From: an uncultured Actinobacillus sp.
Lineage (GTDB): Bacteria > Pseudomonadota > Gammaproteobacteria > Enterobacterales > Pasteurellaceae
DNA: 64,000 nucleotides
Assembly (NCBI RefSeq): GCF_945915845.1
Contig: NZ_CAMEFX010000001.1
Location: 140,035 to 204,034, forward strand
Reading direction: 5' to 3'
Part shown: positions 1-9,461 of the stretch, one piece after another
How the letters are laid out: each line of letters starts with the position of its first letter
Position numbering within the stretch: position 1 is the first letter of the stretch
Program-made: the position numbers and the translations under genes
Notes under the pieces: model-generated
Seen by the model: only the letters and a program-made list of their open reading frames with translations
Told to the model about the DNA's origin: nothing
The model's database searches: none

Positions 1-1766
1 ATATTATTCCTGAAAAAGTGGAGAATCTTGACCGCACTTTAGAGGAATTACGCGCGGTCATTGGATTGACAGATGAAGAAATTGAGCAATTTAAAAAAGA
101 ACGTCGCCGTTCCACAAGATATACCCCCATTTTACTTAAACCCGATTTAACAGAAGAACAAATTGCGCGATTTGCTGTTACGCAATATCAGTATCCGAGT
201 TTAGATGTTCGTCCTTATTTTAGACGTCATTATATTTACGGTGAATCGATGACGCATATTTTAGGTTATGTCGCAAAGATTAATGATAAGGATGCAGAAC
301 GCCTAAAAAATGAAGAAAAATCTGCAGCATATTCCGGCACTACAGATATAGGAAAACTCGGCATTGAACGCTTTTACGAAGACCTGTTACATGGTACGGC
401 CGGTTTTGAGCAAGTTGAAATCAATAACCGCGGAAAAGTTGTACGGAAGCTGAGTGAACAATTACCCGTTGCAGGAAAAAGTATTTACCTTACGATTGAT
501 TTACCTTTACAACAATATATTGCGGAATTATTAGGTAATCAAAAGGGGGCGGTTGTGGTAATGGATCCTAAAGACAGCAGTATTCTAGCCATGGTTTCTA
601 GCCCAAGCTATGATAATAATCTCTTTGTTGGGGGGATTTCCGGCGAAGATTATAAACGCCTACTCAATGATGAAAATCGCCCATTATATAATCGGGTAAC
701 GCAAGGGGCATACCCTCCGGCGTCAACAGTAAAACCTTTTGTTGCGGTAGCTGCATTAACCGAAGGCACCATTACGCCTAACTGGACCATTCCTGATCCT
801 GGTTATTTCCAATTACCTAATACAAGTAAAAAATTCCGTGACTGGAAGAAATCAGGACATGGTCCAACAAACTTGCAAAAAGCCATTACGGAATCTTCAG
901 ATACTTATTTCTACACCGTCGCTCATCGAATGGGGATTGACCGTTTGTCTGAATGGATGAAACGTTTTGGTTTTGGAATGCCTACAGGTATTGATATTAA
1001 AGAAGAAACCGCTGCCATTATGCCAACACGTGAGTGGAAGCAAAAACGTTATAAAAAACCTTGGGTCATGGGTGATACTATTCCTGTAGGTATTGGGCAA
1101 GGTTACTGGACAGCAACGCCATTGCAGCTTGCAAAAGCAACGGCGATTTTGGTGAACAATGGTAAGGTCAATACACCACATTTAATGAAAGAAACCCATG
1201 GTTCCACTATTGAGCCATATAAAGATCCGCTACTTTATGAAGATATTAAAGAGCCTACCACCGCGGCATGGAGTGCGGCAAAACGAGGCATGTATGGCGT
1301 AATTCATTCTCCGGCAGGTACGGGGCGTAAGGCGTTTGCCGGAACGGCTTATATTGCTGCAGGTAAATCAGGTACGGCGCAGGTCTTTAGTCTGAAAGAA
1401 GGGCAAAAATATAATGCGGCAAACTTAAAGAAATATTTACACGACCACGCGTGGTTTACTGCTTTTGCCCCTTATGAAAATCCACAAGTAGTCGTTTCCA
1501 TTATTTTAGAAAATGCAGGTGGTGGATCAAGCAATGCGGCACCTGTCGTGCGTCGAATTATGGATTTTTACTTGAATAATCGCTTACCAAAATTAATGGC
1601 TGCTGAAAAAACGCCACCTCAGGAACATAGCGACGTTGTATTAAACGAAGTCCCGGCTGAAGATCCATTGCCGCCAGAGGATAAATCAGTGTCTGAAAAT
1701 AATAGTGCGGTTGAAAATCCTCGAGGTTTGAATGAGCAAACCTTAGAAAATCAACCCGAGGAATAA
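1..1766 (+). CDS. mrdA: Penicillin-binding protein 2 (peptidoglycan transpeptidase of the elongasome), 5' end cut by window
   Basis: Class B penicillin-binding protein that cross-links new lateral-wall peptidoglycan together with RodA. The frame is open from base 3 at the window edge, so the N-terminal membrane anchor and about the first hundred residues lie outside; the GTG at 18 is internal, not the start. The transpeptidase signatures are all present: the catalytic Ser of STVK at 723-734, SSD at 894-902 and KSGT at about 1365-1376. The dimerisation-domain stretch ending [13 protein letters not shown] closely resembles E. coli PBP2. The acidic C-terminal tail is family-typical. It is followed after 5 bases by rodA, whose ribosome-binding site (GAGGAAT) lies in the last mrdA codons, so the two are probably co-translated. 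Confidence 0.96.
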   Translation, partial: IIPEKVENLDRTLEELRAVIGLTDEEIEQFKKERRRSTRYTPILLKPDLTEEQIARFAVTQYQYPSLDVRPYFRRHYIYGESMTHILGYVAKINDKDAERLKNEEKSAAYSGTTDIGKLGIERFYEDLLHGTAGFEQVEINNRGKVVRKLSEQLPVAGKSIYLTIDLPLQQYIAELLGNQKGAVVVMDPKDSSILAMVSSPSYDNNLFVGGISGEDYKRLLNDENRPLYNRVTQGAYPPASTVKPFVAVAALTEGTITPNWTIPDPGYFQLPNTSKKFRDWKKSGHGPTNLQKAITESSDTYFYTVAHRMGIDRLSEWMKRFGFGMPTGIDIKEETAAIMPTREWKQKRYKKPWVMGDTIPVGIGQGYWTATPLQLAKATAILVNNGKVNTPHLMKETHGSTIEPYKDPLLYEDIKEPTTAAWSAAKRGMYGVIHSPAGTGRKAFAGTAYIAAGKSGTAQVFSLKEGQKYNAANLKKYLHDHAWFTAFAPYENPQVVVSIILENAGGGSSNAAPVVRRIMDFYLNNRLPKLMAAEKTPPQEHSDVVLNEVPAEDPLPPEDKSVSENNSAVENPRGLNEQTLENQPEE

Positions 1767-1771
1767 AACAG

Positions 1772-2890
1772 ATGAATGAAAAAAAATCATTAATTTCCTC
1801 TCTTTGGAAAAAAATGCATGTAGATTTTTGGTTATTGATAGGACTGATAGTCATTTCAGGGTATGGGCTACTTGTGCTTTACAGCGCGTCAGGTGGCAGT
1901 GAAATCATGTTCCGTAACCGCGTCATTCAAGTGATACTCGGATTTACGGTTATGTTTGTGATGGCACAATTTCCACCACGTTTTTATCAACAAATTGCGC
2001 CGTACTTATTTATAGTTGGAATCATTATGCTGATCCTAGTGGATGCTGTAGGCGCAACAAGTAAAGGTGCGCAACGTTGGCTGGACTTAGGTTTTATCCG
2101 CTTCCAACCTTCCGAGATTGTGAAGCTGGCCGTGCCTTTAATGGTTGCCGTTTATTTAGGTAATCGTCCTTCACCGGCCAGCGTTAAAGATACCATGTTG
2201 GCATTGCTGCTGATTATTGTTCCAACTTTATTAGTGGCTATTCAGCCCGATTTAGGGACCTCAATTTTAGTCAGTGCCTCAGGGATATTTGTGGTATTTT
2301 TAGCCGGAATGAGCTGGTGGCTGATTGCCAGTGCCGTTGTGGGGCTGGCTGGATTTATTCCAATCATGTGGCTTTATTTAATGCACGACTATCAACGTAC
2401 TCGTGTATTAACGCTGTTAGATCCTGAAAAAGATCCTTTAGGTGCAGGTTATCATATTTTGCAATCAAAAATTGCTATTGGTTCGGGCGGCATCTTTGGA
2501 AAAGGTTGGATGCTGGGGACGCAGTCTCAGCTAGAATTTTTACCTGAGCCACATACCGACTTTATTTTTGCGGTATTAAGTGAAGAACATGGCATGCTCG
2601 GTGTGATTATTTTGCTTGCTATTTATTTCTTTATTATAATTCGAGGATTAATGATTGGTGTGCAAGCACAAAATGCCTTTGGGCGATTGCTAACCGGCGC
2701 ACTCACGTTAATTTTCTTTGTGTATATTTTTGTAAATATTGGTATGGTAAGTGGTATTTTACCTGTAGTCGGTGTACCATTACCGTTAATAAGTTATGGT
2801 GGTACATCGTTTGTATCGCTGATGGCCGGGTTTGGACTCATTATGTCTATTCACACCCACAAACGAACCCTTTATTCCCAAGGGAACTAA
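1772..2890 (+). CDS. rodA: RodA, SEDS-family peptidoglycan glycosyltransferase
   Basis: Polytopic SEDS protein that polymerises lipid II glycan strands in the rod (elongasome) complex with its partner PBP2. The 372-residue protein is almost wholly hydrophobic, with about ten membrane segments, and carries the conserved family blocks [36 protein letters not shown] and [10 protein letters not shown]. Full family length. The ATG lies 5 bases after the mrdA stop and is preceded by GAGGAAT. The order mrdA-rodA-rlpA-dacA is the usual gammaproteobacterial cluster. Confidence 0.97.
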   Translation: MNEKKSLISSLWKKMHVDFWLLIGLIVISGYGLLVLYSASGGSEIMFRNRVIQVILGFTVMFVMAQFPPRFYQQIAPYLFIVGIIMLILVDAVGATSKGAQRWLDLGFIRFQPSEIVKLAVPLMVAVYLGNRPSPASVKDTMLALLLIIVPTLLVAIQPDLGTSILVSASGIFVVFLAGMSWWLIASAVVGLAGFIPIMWLYLMHDYQRTRVLTLLDPEKDPLGAGYHILQSKIAIGSGGIFGKGWMLGTQSQLEFLPEPHTDFIFAVLSEEHGMLGVIILLAIYFFIIIRGLMIGVQAQNAFGRLLTGALTLIFFVYIFVNIGMVSGILPVVGVPLPLISYGGTSFVSLMAGFGLIMSIHTHKRTLYSQGN

Positions 2891-2946
2891 TTTTGATTCT
2901 GAGTGACTATTGCTCCAAATCGAAAGACAAAACTTGAGATAAACTT

Positions 2947-3486
2947 ATGATTAAAACGAAATTAAAACTTTTTGTAACCGCGCTTTTGACTTTGGCGTTA
3001 TCTGCCTGCACAGCCTCTGCACAAGCTAAACGCGCTACGAATCAACCTATTGTCAATCATACTCAAACCTTGGCAAACGCATTGAGCAAAGGGGTGTATC
3101 AAGTAAATGGTAAAACCTATACTACAGCCCCAAACACCAATGCAAAACATTATGAAAAACAAGGTAAAGCAAGCTATTATCATAATAAATTTAATGGTCG
3201 CCGTACTGCCAGTGGTGAAATTTACCAATCTAATTTATATACGGCAGCACATAATAGCTTACCGTTGGGTTCTTACGCGCTCGTCACCAATACGCTAAAT
3301 AACCGTCAAGTTATTGTAAAAATTAATGATCGAGGCCCCTTTCATGGCGAACGAATTATTGATTTATCCCGTGTGGCTGCGGCAGATTTAGGTATGCTGC
3401 ATGGCGGTGTAAGTAGTGTAAAAGTGGAAAAATTACACATTGCAAAAAATTATCCTCATTTATCAATTAACAAGTTAGAAGAATAA
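2947..3486 (+). CDS. rlpA: RlpA-like septal/rare lipoprotein (DPBB domain only)
   Basis: Outer-membrane lipoprotein of the RlpA family; some members are lytic transglycosylases acting on peptide-stripped glycan. The N-terminus is a lipoprotein signal with lipobox LSAC (Cys at residue 20). The double-psi beta-barrel follows from about residue 75, with GKASYYHNKFNGRRTASGE and the conserved INDRGPF and RIIDLS blocks that supply the catalytic-site Asp in active members. At 179 residues it is about half the length of E. coli RlpA and ends right after the DPBB fold, so there is no C-terminal SPOR domain. Septal targeting by SPOR binding to denuded glycan therefore cannot apply here. Sits 9 bases before dacA. 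Confidence 0.92.
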   Translation: MIKTKLKLFVTALLTLALSACTASAQAKRATNQPIVNHTQTLANALSKGVYQVNGKTYTTAPNTNAKHYEKQGKASYYHNKFNGRRTASGEIYQSNLYTAAHNSLPLGSYALVTNTLNNRQVIVKINDRGPFHGERIIDLSRVAAADLGMLHGGVSSVKVEKLHIAKNYPHLSINKLEE

Positions 3487-3495
3487 GCAGGTTTT

Positions 3496-4695
3496 ATGTT
3501 CTTTACAGCCCTTAAAAAATCAAAAATCGCTTTATTAGCCGGTGTTATTTCTATTACAGCAAATGCGCAAAATGCAGAATTTGGCCAGATTCAATACCCA
3601 AATATGCAACCGCCACAGTTAAATGCGCAAACCTATATTTTGATGGATTATAATTCAGGTGCCATTTTAGCCGCACTTAATCCGGATCAACGCCAATATC
3701 CGGCCTCTTTAACTAAAATGATGACCAGTTATGTCATCGGTACAGCGTTAAAACAGGGCAAAATTCATAATAACGATATGGTGACCATTGGCGAAAGTGC
3801 GTGGGGTAGAAATTTCCCGGACTCATCCAAAATGTTTTTAAATTTAAATCAACAGGTTTCTGTTTCGGATTTAAATCGCGGTATCATTGTGGTGTCAGGA
3901 AATGATGCTTGTGTGGCAATGGCTGAACATATTTCCGGCTCAACAGAACAATTTGTTGCCTTAATGAATAAATATGTACAACAGTTTGGGTTAAAAAATA
4001 CGAATTTCACCACACCACATGGTTTAGATGATCCGAATCAATATTCTTCTGCACGAGATATGGCAATCATTGGTTCACATATTATTCGTGATTTACCTGA
4101 AGAATATACTATTTATGCAGAAAAAGAGTTTACGTTCAACAAAATCAAACAACCTAATCGTAATGGGTTGTTGTGGGATAAAAGCATGAATGTGGATGGT
4201 ATGAAAACGGGTCATACCAGTCAAGCAGGTTACAACCTAGTGGCCTCTGCAACTAATTCAAATAATATGCGCTTGATTTCTGTCGTCATGGGCGTGCCGA
4301 CGTATAAAGGTCGTGAAGTTGAAAGCAAAAAATTATTGCAGTGGGGCTTTAACAGCTTTGATACATTTAAAACCTTAGAAGCCAATAAAGCAGTCGGTGA
4401 GCAGTCTGTCTATTATGGTGACGAAGGTAAAATTGCTGTGGGTGTATTACAAGATGGCTTTATTACGATTCCAAAAGGCCGCCAAGCCGACTTAAAAGCA
4501 CGCATGGAATTTGACCAAAAATACTTAGAAGCACCATTAGCAAAAGGGCAAATTCTAGGAAAGGTCGTTTATAGCCTTGATGGTCGAGATGTCGCAACCG
4601 TAACATTACAAGCGATGCAGGATGTTGGTGAAGCAAGTTTTATAGGTAAAGCTTGGGATTGGCTAGTGTTAACCATAAAAGGTTTATTTGATTAA
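3496..4695 (+). CDS. dacA: D-alanyl-D-alanine carboxypeptidase (PBP5/6 type)
   Basis: Periplasmic carboxypeptidase that trims the terminal D-Ala from peptidoglycan pentapeptides. An N-terminal signal peptide (about residues 1-25, ending ANA-Q) precedes the peptidase S11 domain with Ser71-x-x-Lys74 (SLTK), Ser134-Gly-Asn136 and the KTG triad at 237-239. The C-terminal PBP5 beta domain is followed by an amphipathic tail (WDWLVLTIKGLFD) that anchors such enzymes to the outer face of the inner membrane. Normal length at 399 residues. Last gene before a USS-pair terminator. Confidence 0.97.
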   Translation: MFFTALKKSKIALLAGVISITANAQNAEFGQIQYPNMQPPQLNAQTYILMDYNSGAILAALNPDQRQYPASLTKMMTSYVIGTALKQGKIHNNDMVTIGESAWGRNFPDSSKMFLNLNQQVSVSDLNRGIIVVSGNDACVAMAEHISGSTEQFVALMNKYVQQFGLKNTNFTTPHGLDDPNQYSSARDMAIIGSHIIRDLPEEYTIYAEKEFTFNKIKQPNRNGLLWDKSMNVDGMKTGHTSQAGYNLVASATNSNNMRLISVVMGVPTYKGREVESKKLLQWGFNSFDTFKTLEANKAVGEQSVYYGDEGKIAVGVLQDGFITIPKGRQADLKARMEFDQKYLEAPLAKGQILGKVVYSLDGRDVATVTLQAMQDVGEASFIGKAWDWLVLTIKGLFD

Positions 4696-4707
4696 AACTA
4701 ACTAAAA

Positions 4708-4738
4708 AAGCCGCACTCTAAAGTGCGGTGATTTTTTC
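4708..4738 (+). terminator. USS-pair intrinsic terminator after dacA
   Basis: CCGCACT and AGTGCGG form an inverted pair with a short loop, followed by GATTTTTTC. The two arms are uptake-signal cores in opposite orientation. It separates dacA from ybeD. Confidence 0.8.
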
Positions 4739-4760
4739 TTGATATTAGGAACAATTCATT

Positions 4761-5063
4761 ATGACAGTAACAACTCGTGAATTTAATTTAGCAGATGTAC
4801 CACAACAACAATTAAAAGATTTATTGGAATTTCCTTGTGCCTTTACCTTTAAGGTAGTGGGGAAAAATCGTGATGGTCTGATGGATGACGTCGTAGTGGT
4901 GACGCAAAAATATGCTAAAGGCGATTATAATCCACGTGAACATTTAAGTTCAAAAGGCACGTATAAATCTGTTTCTATCGATATTAAAGCAGAGAATATC
5001 GAACAAGTAGAAACCCTTTATGCGGAATTGGCTAAAATAGACGGTGTAAGAATGGTGCTGTAA
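4761..5063 (+). CDS. ybeD: YbeD-like DUF493 (UPF0250) protein
   Basis: Small cytoplasmic protein of the UPF0250/DUF493 family with an ACT-like ferredoxin fold; no biochemical role is established. The 100 residues match the family in length and in the blocks [13 protein letters not shown] and [12 protein letters not shown]. It lies directly upstream of lipB with a one-base stop/start overlap (TAATG), an arrangement conserved in Enterobacterales and Pasteurellaceae that suggests, but does not prove, a link to lipoate metabolism. Confidence 0.93.
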   Translation: MTVTTREFNLADVPQQQLKDLLEFPCAFTFKVVGKNRDGLMDDVVVVTQKYAKGDYNPREHLSSKGTYKSVSIDIKAENIEQVETLYAELAKIDGVRMVL

Positions 5064-5734
5064 TGGCAATTGCATTAAATATACGCCAATTGGGTATTCA
5101 AGACTACCAAACCGTCTGGCAAAAAATGCAGGATTTTACGGATAGCCGTGATACCACAACTCCCGATGAAATTTGGTTGGTTCAACACCCTTCGGTCTTT
5201 ACCCAAGGGCAAGCAGGAAAGCCTGAACATTTATTAAATCCCACAAATATTCCTGTTGTGCAATCTGATCGTGGTGGTCAAATTACTTACCACGGCTTAG
5301 GGCAACAAATTATGTACGTGCTCATTGATATTAAACGCCAAAAGGCAGAAGGTCATGAGTTAAACGTACGTCAATTAGTGACCGCACTGGAACAATCAGT
5401 AGTACAAACTTTAGCGGATTATGGTGTAAAAGCTTATCCTAAAATAGATGCACCGGGAGTTTATGTGGACATGAATGGGCAAGAGAAAAAGATTTGTTCT
5501 CTTGGTTTAAGAATTCGGAAAGGTTGTTCTTTTCACGGATTAGCATTCAATATCAATATGGACTTAACCCCATTTAGAAATATCAATCCTTGCGGATATG
5601 CGGGTTTAGAAATGTGCCAATTAGCAGATTTTATTCAACCGGAACAAGCAAGTTGTGATTTGGTTGCACCAAAATTAATTGCTCACTTTGTTAAAATTTT
5701 AGGCTATAATACGCAACAAATTTTTAACATTTAA
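5063..5734 (+). CDS. lipB: Octanoyl-[acyl-carrier-protein]-protein N-octanoyltransferase LipB
   Basis: Moves octanoate from octanoyl-ACP to lipoyl domains of the 2-oxoacid dehydrogenases and GcvH, the first step of lipoate synthesis. The catalytic dyad is visible: Lys143 in [10 protein letters not shown] and Cys177 in NINPCGYAG. The conserved [12 protein letters not shown] block is at residues 71-82. 223 residues, family-typical. The ATG at 5063 overlaps the ybeD stop by one base. A hairpin at 5750-5773 lies between it and lipA. Confidence 0.97.
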   Translation: MAIALNIRQLGIQDYQTVWQKMQDFTDSRDTTTPDEIWLVQHPSVFTQGQAGKPEHLLNPTNIPVVQSDRGGQITYHGLGQQIMYVLIDIKRQKAEGHELNVRQLVTALEQSVVQTLADYGVKAYPKIDAPGVYVDMNGQEKKICSLGLRIRKGCSFHGLAFNINMDLTPFRNINPCGYAGLEMCQLADFIQPEQASCDLVAPKLIAHFVKILGYNTQQIFNI

Positions 5735-5749
5735 ACTTTTTTTTAAAAT

Positions 5750-5773
5750 GGGTTAGTCAAGCCTGATTAACCC
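5750..5773 (+). terminator. Hairpin between lipB and lipA
   Basis: GGGTTAGTCA and TGATTAACCC can pair over 10 positions (one G-U in RNA) around an AGCC loop. No U-tract follows, so it could be an attenuator, an RNA-processing site or a weak terminator rather than a strong stop. Confidence 0.4.
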
Positions 5774-5792
5774 GATATTTAGGAATATAGTG

Positions 5793-6758
5793 ATGAGCAA
5801 TACACCTTTTAAAATGGAGCGTGGCGTGAAATATCGTGACGCTGCCAAAACCTCTATTATTCAAGTCCGTAATATCGACCCTGATCAAGAATTACTCCCT
5901 AAACCTGCTTGGATGAAAATTAAATTACCTGCTAGTTCAGCCAAAATTAATTCAATTAAAAACGGCATGAGAAGACATGGTTTACATTCGGTTTGTGAAG
6001 AAGCATCTTGCCCAAATCTCCATGAATGCTTTAACCATGGAACAGCGACTTTTATGATTATGGGGGCAATTTGTACACGCCGCTGCCCATTCTGCGATGT
6101 GGCCCATGGTAAACCATTGCCATTAGATCCCGATGAACCTCGTAAAGTTGCTGAAACTGTACAGGATATGAAATTAAAATACGTGGTCATTACTTCGGTA
6201 GATCGTGATGATTTACCTGATCGTGGCGCCGCCCATTTTGCTGCAACAGTGCGTGAAATTAAAGCGTTAAACCCGGATTGCAAAGTGGAAATCCTTGTAC
6301 CTGATTTCCGTGGACGTGTAGAACAAGCGATCGCTATCCTAAAACAAAATCCACCTGATGTGTTTAATCATAACTTAGAAAATGTGCCTCGCTTATATCG
6401 TGAAGTTCGCCCTGGTGCAGATTATAATTGGTCCCTTGAACTGCTTAAAATTTTTAAACAAGAATTTCCTGATATTCCAACGAAATCAGGATTAATGGTG
6501 GGGTTAGGTGAAACAAACGAAGAAATTCTGGCTGTTATGCGTGATCTACGTCAACATGGTGTCACTATGCTGACAATTGGCCAGTATTTACAGCCTAGTC
6601 GTCACCATTTAAAAGTTGAACGTTATGTGCCACCTGAAGAGTTTGATATGTTCCGTGATGAGGCAGAAAAAATGGGATTTGAGCATGCCGCTTGTGGACC
6701 ATTTGTTCGTTCATCCTATCACGCTGATCTACAAGCTAGTGGTGGGTTGGTAAAATAA
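5793..6758 (+). CDS. lipA: Lipoyl synthase LipA (radical SAM)
   Basis: Radical-SAM enzyme that inserts two sulfur atoms into the octanoyl chain to make lipoyl groups. The auxiliary [4Fe-4S] cysteines ([12 protein letters not shown], Cys68/73/79) and the radical-[11 protein letters not shown] cluster (Cys94/98/101) are both intact, and the C-terminal RSSYHAD motif carries the conserved auxiliary-cluster serine region. I chose ATG 5793 over the GTG three bases upstream because AGGA at 5780-5784 then has normal spacing and the start [11 protein letters not shown] matches close relatives. 321 residues. A strong terminator follows. Confidence 0.97.
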   Translation: MSNTPFKMERGVKYRDAAKTSIIQVRNIDPDQELLPKPAWMKIKLPASSAKINSIKNGMRRHGLHSVCEEASCPNLHECFNHGTATFMIMGAICTRRCPFCDVAHGKPLPLDPDEPRKVAETVQDMKLKYVVITSVDRDDLPDRGAAHFAATVREIKALNPDCKVEILVPDFRGRVEQAIAILKQNPPDVFNHNLENVPRLYREVRPGADYNWSLELLKIFKQEFPDIPTKSGLMVGLGETNEEILAVMRDLRQHGVTMLTIGQYLQPSRHHLKVERYVPPEEFDMFRDEAEKMGFEHAACGPFVRSSYHADLQASGGLVK

Positions 6759-6774
6759 TATAATTTATATTTCA

Positions 6775-6810
6775 AAAATAAGGTGAAGTTAAACTCACCT
6801 TATTTTTTTA
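6775..6810 (+). terminator. Intrinsic terminator after lipA
   Basis: AAAATAAGGTGA pairs with TCACCTTATTTT and is followed by T residues. It ends the mrdA-to-lipA gene string. Confidence 0.85.
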
Positions 6811-6834
6811 TAAATAAATTTTTTAGCCTATTAA

Positions 6835-6850
6835 TACCTATAAATAGGTA
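6835..6850. promoter_or_regulatory. NarP-type 7-2-7 operator, distal
   Basis: TACCTATAAATAGGTA is a perfect inverted pair of NarL/NarP heptamers (TACCTAT / ATAGGTA) with 2-base spacing, the arrangement preferred by NarP. It lies about 350 bases upstream of nrfA in a 388-base AT-rich spacer. Assignment to NarP rather than NarL rests on family knowledge (Pasteurellaceae usually have NarQ-NarP). Confidence 0.72.
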
Positions 6851-6937
6851 TTAATAATACTTGATTATTTTAAGTTCACGTTCATTCCCAATTTTTAAAT
6901 TTTAAAATACATTTTTACTTCTGAAATCTCTATTTAA

Positions 6938-6953
6938 TACCTATTATTAGGTA
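6938..6953. promoter_or_regulatory. NarP-type 7-2-7 operator, proximal
   Basis: TACCTATTATTAGGTA: heptamers TACCTAT and TTAGGTA (complement TACCTAA) separated by 2 bases, 103 bases downstream of the first operator. Two independent matches of the same geometry in front of a nitrite reductase make chance unlikely. Confidence 0.72.
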
Positions 6954-7002
6954 TTCAAATCACGCTAAAAAACCGCAGAAATCAAAGGGTAATCAGAATA
7001 TT

Positions 7003-7067
7003 TTGATCCAACTCAAAGAACATGCATTTAATAGTGAAAACGTTGATAGAATTTGTTATTTTATAAT
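7003..7067 (+). promoter_or_regulatory. Probable nrfA promoter with FNR-like box
   Basis: TTGATCCAACTCAA at 7003-7016 matches the FNR consensus TTGATnnnnATCAA at 9 of 10 positions. A perfect TATAAT is at 7062-7067 and a weaker TAGAAT at 7047-7052. With the first, FNR would sit near -64 (class I geometry); with the second, near -50. Transcript start is therefore unresolved; the long leader to the GTG at 7199 is AT-rich and holds nothing else I recognise. Confidence 0.6.
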
Positions 7068-7198
7068 AGAAAATTTTTCTTTTTATTGGGTATTTTATTA
7101 ACTAATGAGATAAATTCTCGATAAATATTAGTTATACCAATAAAAATATAATTTATACAACAAATAACCTTGGTTATTAATTTTATGGAGTGATTACC

Positions 7199-8719
7199 GT
7201 GAACATTCTAAGAAAAACGCTATCTTCTCTAACAATTGCCGGTTTGGGTTTAATGATGGTGAGTTCTGTGTGGGCAGAAACCGCTATCTCCTCAGTAGAA
7301 CAACCTAAAGTGGCTGAGAAAAAAGCCCCAACAAAAGAAGAACTCGCCCCGGCGAACAAGAATCTGAAAATTGAATCATCTAATGAAAAATTTGCAGAAA
7401 AATATCCAAATCAATACAAAAGCTGGAAAGATACCTCAAAATCAACAGAGGCGGCTCCAGCCGTTGAGCAAGATCCTCGTTTGATTGTGCTATGGGGTGG
7501 ATATGCTTTTGCTAAAGAATATAACAAGCCTCGTGGCCATTTCTATTCTGTCACCGATGTACGCAACATTTTACGTACAGGCGCACCGAAAGATGAAAAT
7601 AGCGGCCCACAACCAATGGCTTGCTGGACATGTAAAGGCCCTGATGTACCACGTTTAATTGCGGAATTAGGTGAAGAAGGTTACTTCTCAGGCAAATGGG
7701 CAAAAGGCGGGGCTGAAGTGGTTAACTCTATCGGTTGTGCTGACTGTCATGACACCACATCAAAAGAGTTTGAAGAAGGTAAACCAGCATTACGCATTGC
7801 CCGTCCACATGTTTTACGTGCATTAGATGCCATTGGTAAAGATTTCCCAAGTTTAGATCGTGATGATAAACGTGCAGCAGTTTGTGCGAACTGTCACGTT
7901 GAATATTATTTCGATAAAAGCACTGGTGCCAATAACGTGGTTTTCCCTTGGATGAAAGGGGTTGATGTCGATAGTATTGAAAAATACTACGATGAAATTG
8001 GCTTCAAAGATTGGGAACACTCTATTTCAAAAGCGCCAATGCTTAAAACGCAACACCCTGATTATGAAACTTGGTTACAAGGAACTCATGGTAAAAATGG
8101 CGTAACCTGTATCGATTGTCACATGGCAAAAGTACAAGGTCCCGATGGTAAAGTATTTACCGATCACCGCATCTCTAACCCATTACAGGATAACTTTGAA
8201 AATACTTGTGCAAAATGTCACGATCAAAGTAAAGAAACTTTAACTAACACTATTGCGGCTCACAAAAAAGACATTAAAGATGTAATGATCAAATTGGAAG
8301 ACCAATTAGTGAAAGCGCATTTTGAAGCCAAAGCCGCATGGGATGCCGGCGCAACCAAAGAAGAAATGCATGATGCATTACAAGCAATTCGTCATGCACA
8401 ATGGCGTTGGGATTATTCAGCCGCTGGTCACGGTGGTCATATGCACGCACCTGATATTATCTTAAAAGTCATTGCTTCAGGTTTAGATCGCGTTGCAGAC
8501 GCACGTGCGAAATTAGCCGTAGTACTGGCTAAACATGGCGTTCAACAACCAATTCAATATCCAGATGTTTCAACGGCAGAAAAAGCCTGGAAAGTCATGG
8601 GTATTGATATTGAAAAAGAACGTAAAGATAAAGAAGAGTTCATTAAAACAGTCATTCCTGAGTGGAATAAAGAAGCAATTGAGAAAGGCTTAATTTTAAC
8701 GCCACCACCTGCAAAATAA
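7199..8719 (+). CDS. nrfA: Ammonia-forming cytochrome c552 nitrite reductase NrfA
   Basis: Periplasmic pentahaem enzyme reducing nitrite to ammonium with six electrons. A Sec signal peptide ends at VWA-E. The active-site haem motif CWTCK (lysine ligand in place of histidine) lies near 7623, followed by four CxxCH sites (CADCH, CANCH, CIDCH, CAKCH), giving the expected five haems. I chose the GTG at 7199 because ATGGAG at 7185-7190 then works as ribosome-binding site; the in-frame GTG at 7190 would overlap it. 506 residues, family length. First gene of nrfABCD; likely under FNR and NarP control from the sites upstream. Confidence 0.97.
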   Translation: MNILRKTLSSLTIAGLGLMMVSSVWAETAISSVEQPKVAEKKAPTKEELAPANKNLKIESSNEKFAEKYPNQYKSWKDTSKSTEAAPAVEQDPRLIVLWGGYAFAKEYNKPRGHFYSVTDVRNILRTGAPKDENSGPQPMACWTCKGPDVPRLIAELGEEGYFSGKWAKGGAEVVNSIGCADCHDTTSKEFEEGKPALRIARPHVLRALDAIGKDFPSLDRDDKRAAVCANCHVEYYFDKSTGANNVVFPWMKGVDVDSIEKYYDEIGFKDWEHSISKAPMLKTQHPDYETWLQGTHGKNGVTCIDCHMAKVQGPDGKVFTDHRISNPLQDNFENTCAKCHDQSKETLTNTIAAHKKDIKDVMIKLEDQLVKAHFEAKAAWDAGATKEEMHDALQAIRHAQWRWDYSAAGHGGHMHAPDIILKVIASGLDRVADARAKLAVVLAKHGVQQPIQYPDVSTAEKAWKVMGIDIEKERKDKEEFIKTVIPEWNKEAIEKGLILTPPPAK

Positions 8720-8721
8720 TG

Positions 8722-8796
8722 AAAATTTGACCGCACTTTGTCCTATAAGCACAAAGTCATCTAGGCAAAATTAATATAAAGTGCGGTCAATTTTAA
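8722..8796 (+). terminator. Long USS-pair inverted repeat between nrfA and nrfB
   Basis: AAAATTTGACCGCACTTT (8722-8739) and AAAGTGCGGTCAATTTT (8778-8794) are complementary, enclosing about 38 bases. It may act as partial terminator or mRNA-stability element that raises NrfA over NrfBCD. The arms are uptake-signal cores with their flanks. Confidence 0.55.
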
Positions 8797-8816
8797 GCAA
8801 GAATTAAGGTATGAAT

Positions 8817-9461
8817 ATGAACTTACTAATGAAATTAACGAAATTCTCTGCGTTACTTGGGGCATTGCTATTTATCGTTTCTTCTGCTCAAGCAGAGACA
8901 GCAAAAGCCTCAGAACAAACAGTGACTAAACAGGTTTATGAACCTGAATTAGAAAATGATCGTAATCCCAATGAGTATTGTGCGAAATGCCATAGCTTAG
9001 ATGCGTCAAGTGCAGAACAGGCTAAAGGGGAATTTCATGCAGGAAAATTCCATGGTGTTCATTTGGAAAAACTCAATCCAAGTACGGGAAAACCGATTAC
9101 TTGCGTTAGCTGCCACGGTAATATCACAGAAAATCACCGTAAAGGCGTTAAAGATGTAATGCGCTTCCACGGCTTATGGGATCAAGATCAAACTATTAAA
9201 TACAGTGCCGCAGAACAAAATCAGGTTTGTTTCTCATGTCACCAACCTGAAAAATTGCAAGAAAAATTCTGGGCGCACGATGTTCATTCGATTAAATTAC
9301 CTTGCGCAAGTTGCCATAAAGTCCATCCTGATAAAGAGCCAATGAAAGGTATGGAATCGAAAGCCCGTGTGAAACTTTGTGTCGATTGTCATGGCGAACA
9401 GCAAAAGCAAAAAGAAGCTCGTGAACAACAATCAACAACAGAAAAAAAGGATAAAAAATGA
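8817..9461 (+). CDS. nrfB: Pentahaem cytochrome c NrfB
   Basis: Periplasmic electron carrier that passes electrons from the NrfCD quinol dehydrogenase to NrfA. Signal peptide at residues 1 to about 25 (ending AQA-E), then five CxxCH haem sites (CAKCH, CVSCH, CFSCH, CASCH, CVDCH) spread over 150 residues, and a charged C-terminus rich in Lys, Glu and Gln. ATG 8817 is preferred to ATG 8811 because the TAAGG at 8805-8809 then has about 7 bases spacing. The stop overlaps nrfC (ATGA). Confidence 0.94.
   Translation: MNLLMKLTKFSALLGALLFIVSSAQAETAKASEQTVTKQVYEPELENDRNPNEYCAKCHSLDASSAEQAKGEFHAGKFHGVHLEKLNPSTGKPITCVSCHGNITENHRKGVKDVMRFHGLWDQDQTIKYSAAEQNQVCFSCHQPEKLQEKFWAHDVHSIKLPCASCHKVHPDKEPMKGMESKARVKLCVDCHGEQQKQKEAREQQSTTEKKDKK

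Noticed and set aside
18..20. GTG at 18 as the mrdA start
   Set aside because: The frame is open to the window edge and the PBP2 N-terminal anchor is missing, so the gene begins upstream.
897..1181. Antisense open frames inside mrdA and similar ones inside many other genes
   Set aside because: No ribosome-binding sites or domains; they mirror the codon pattern of the real genes on the other strand.
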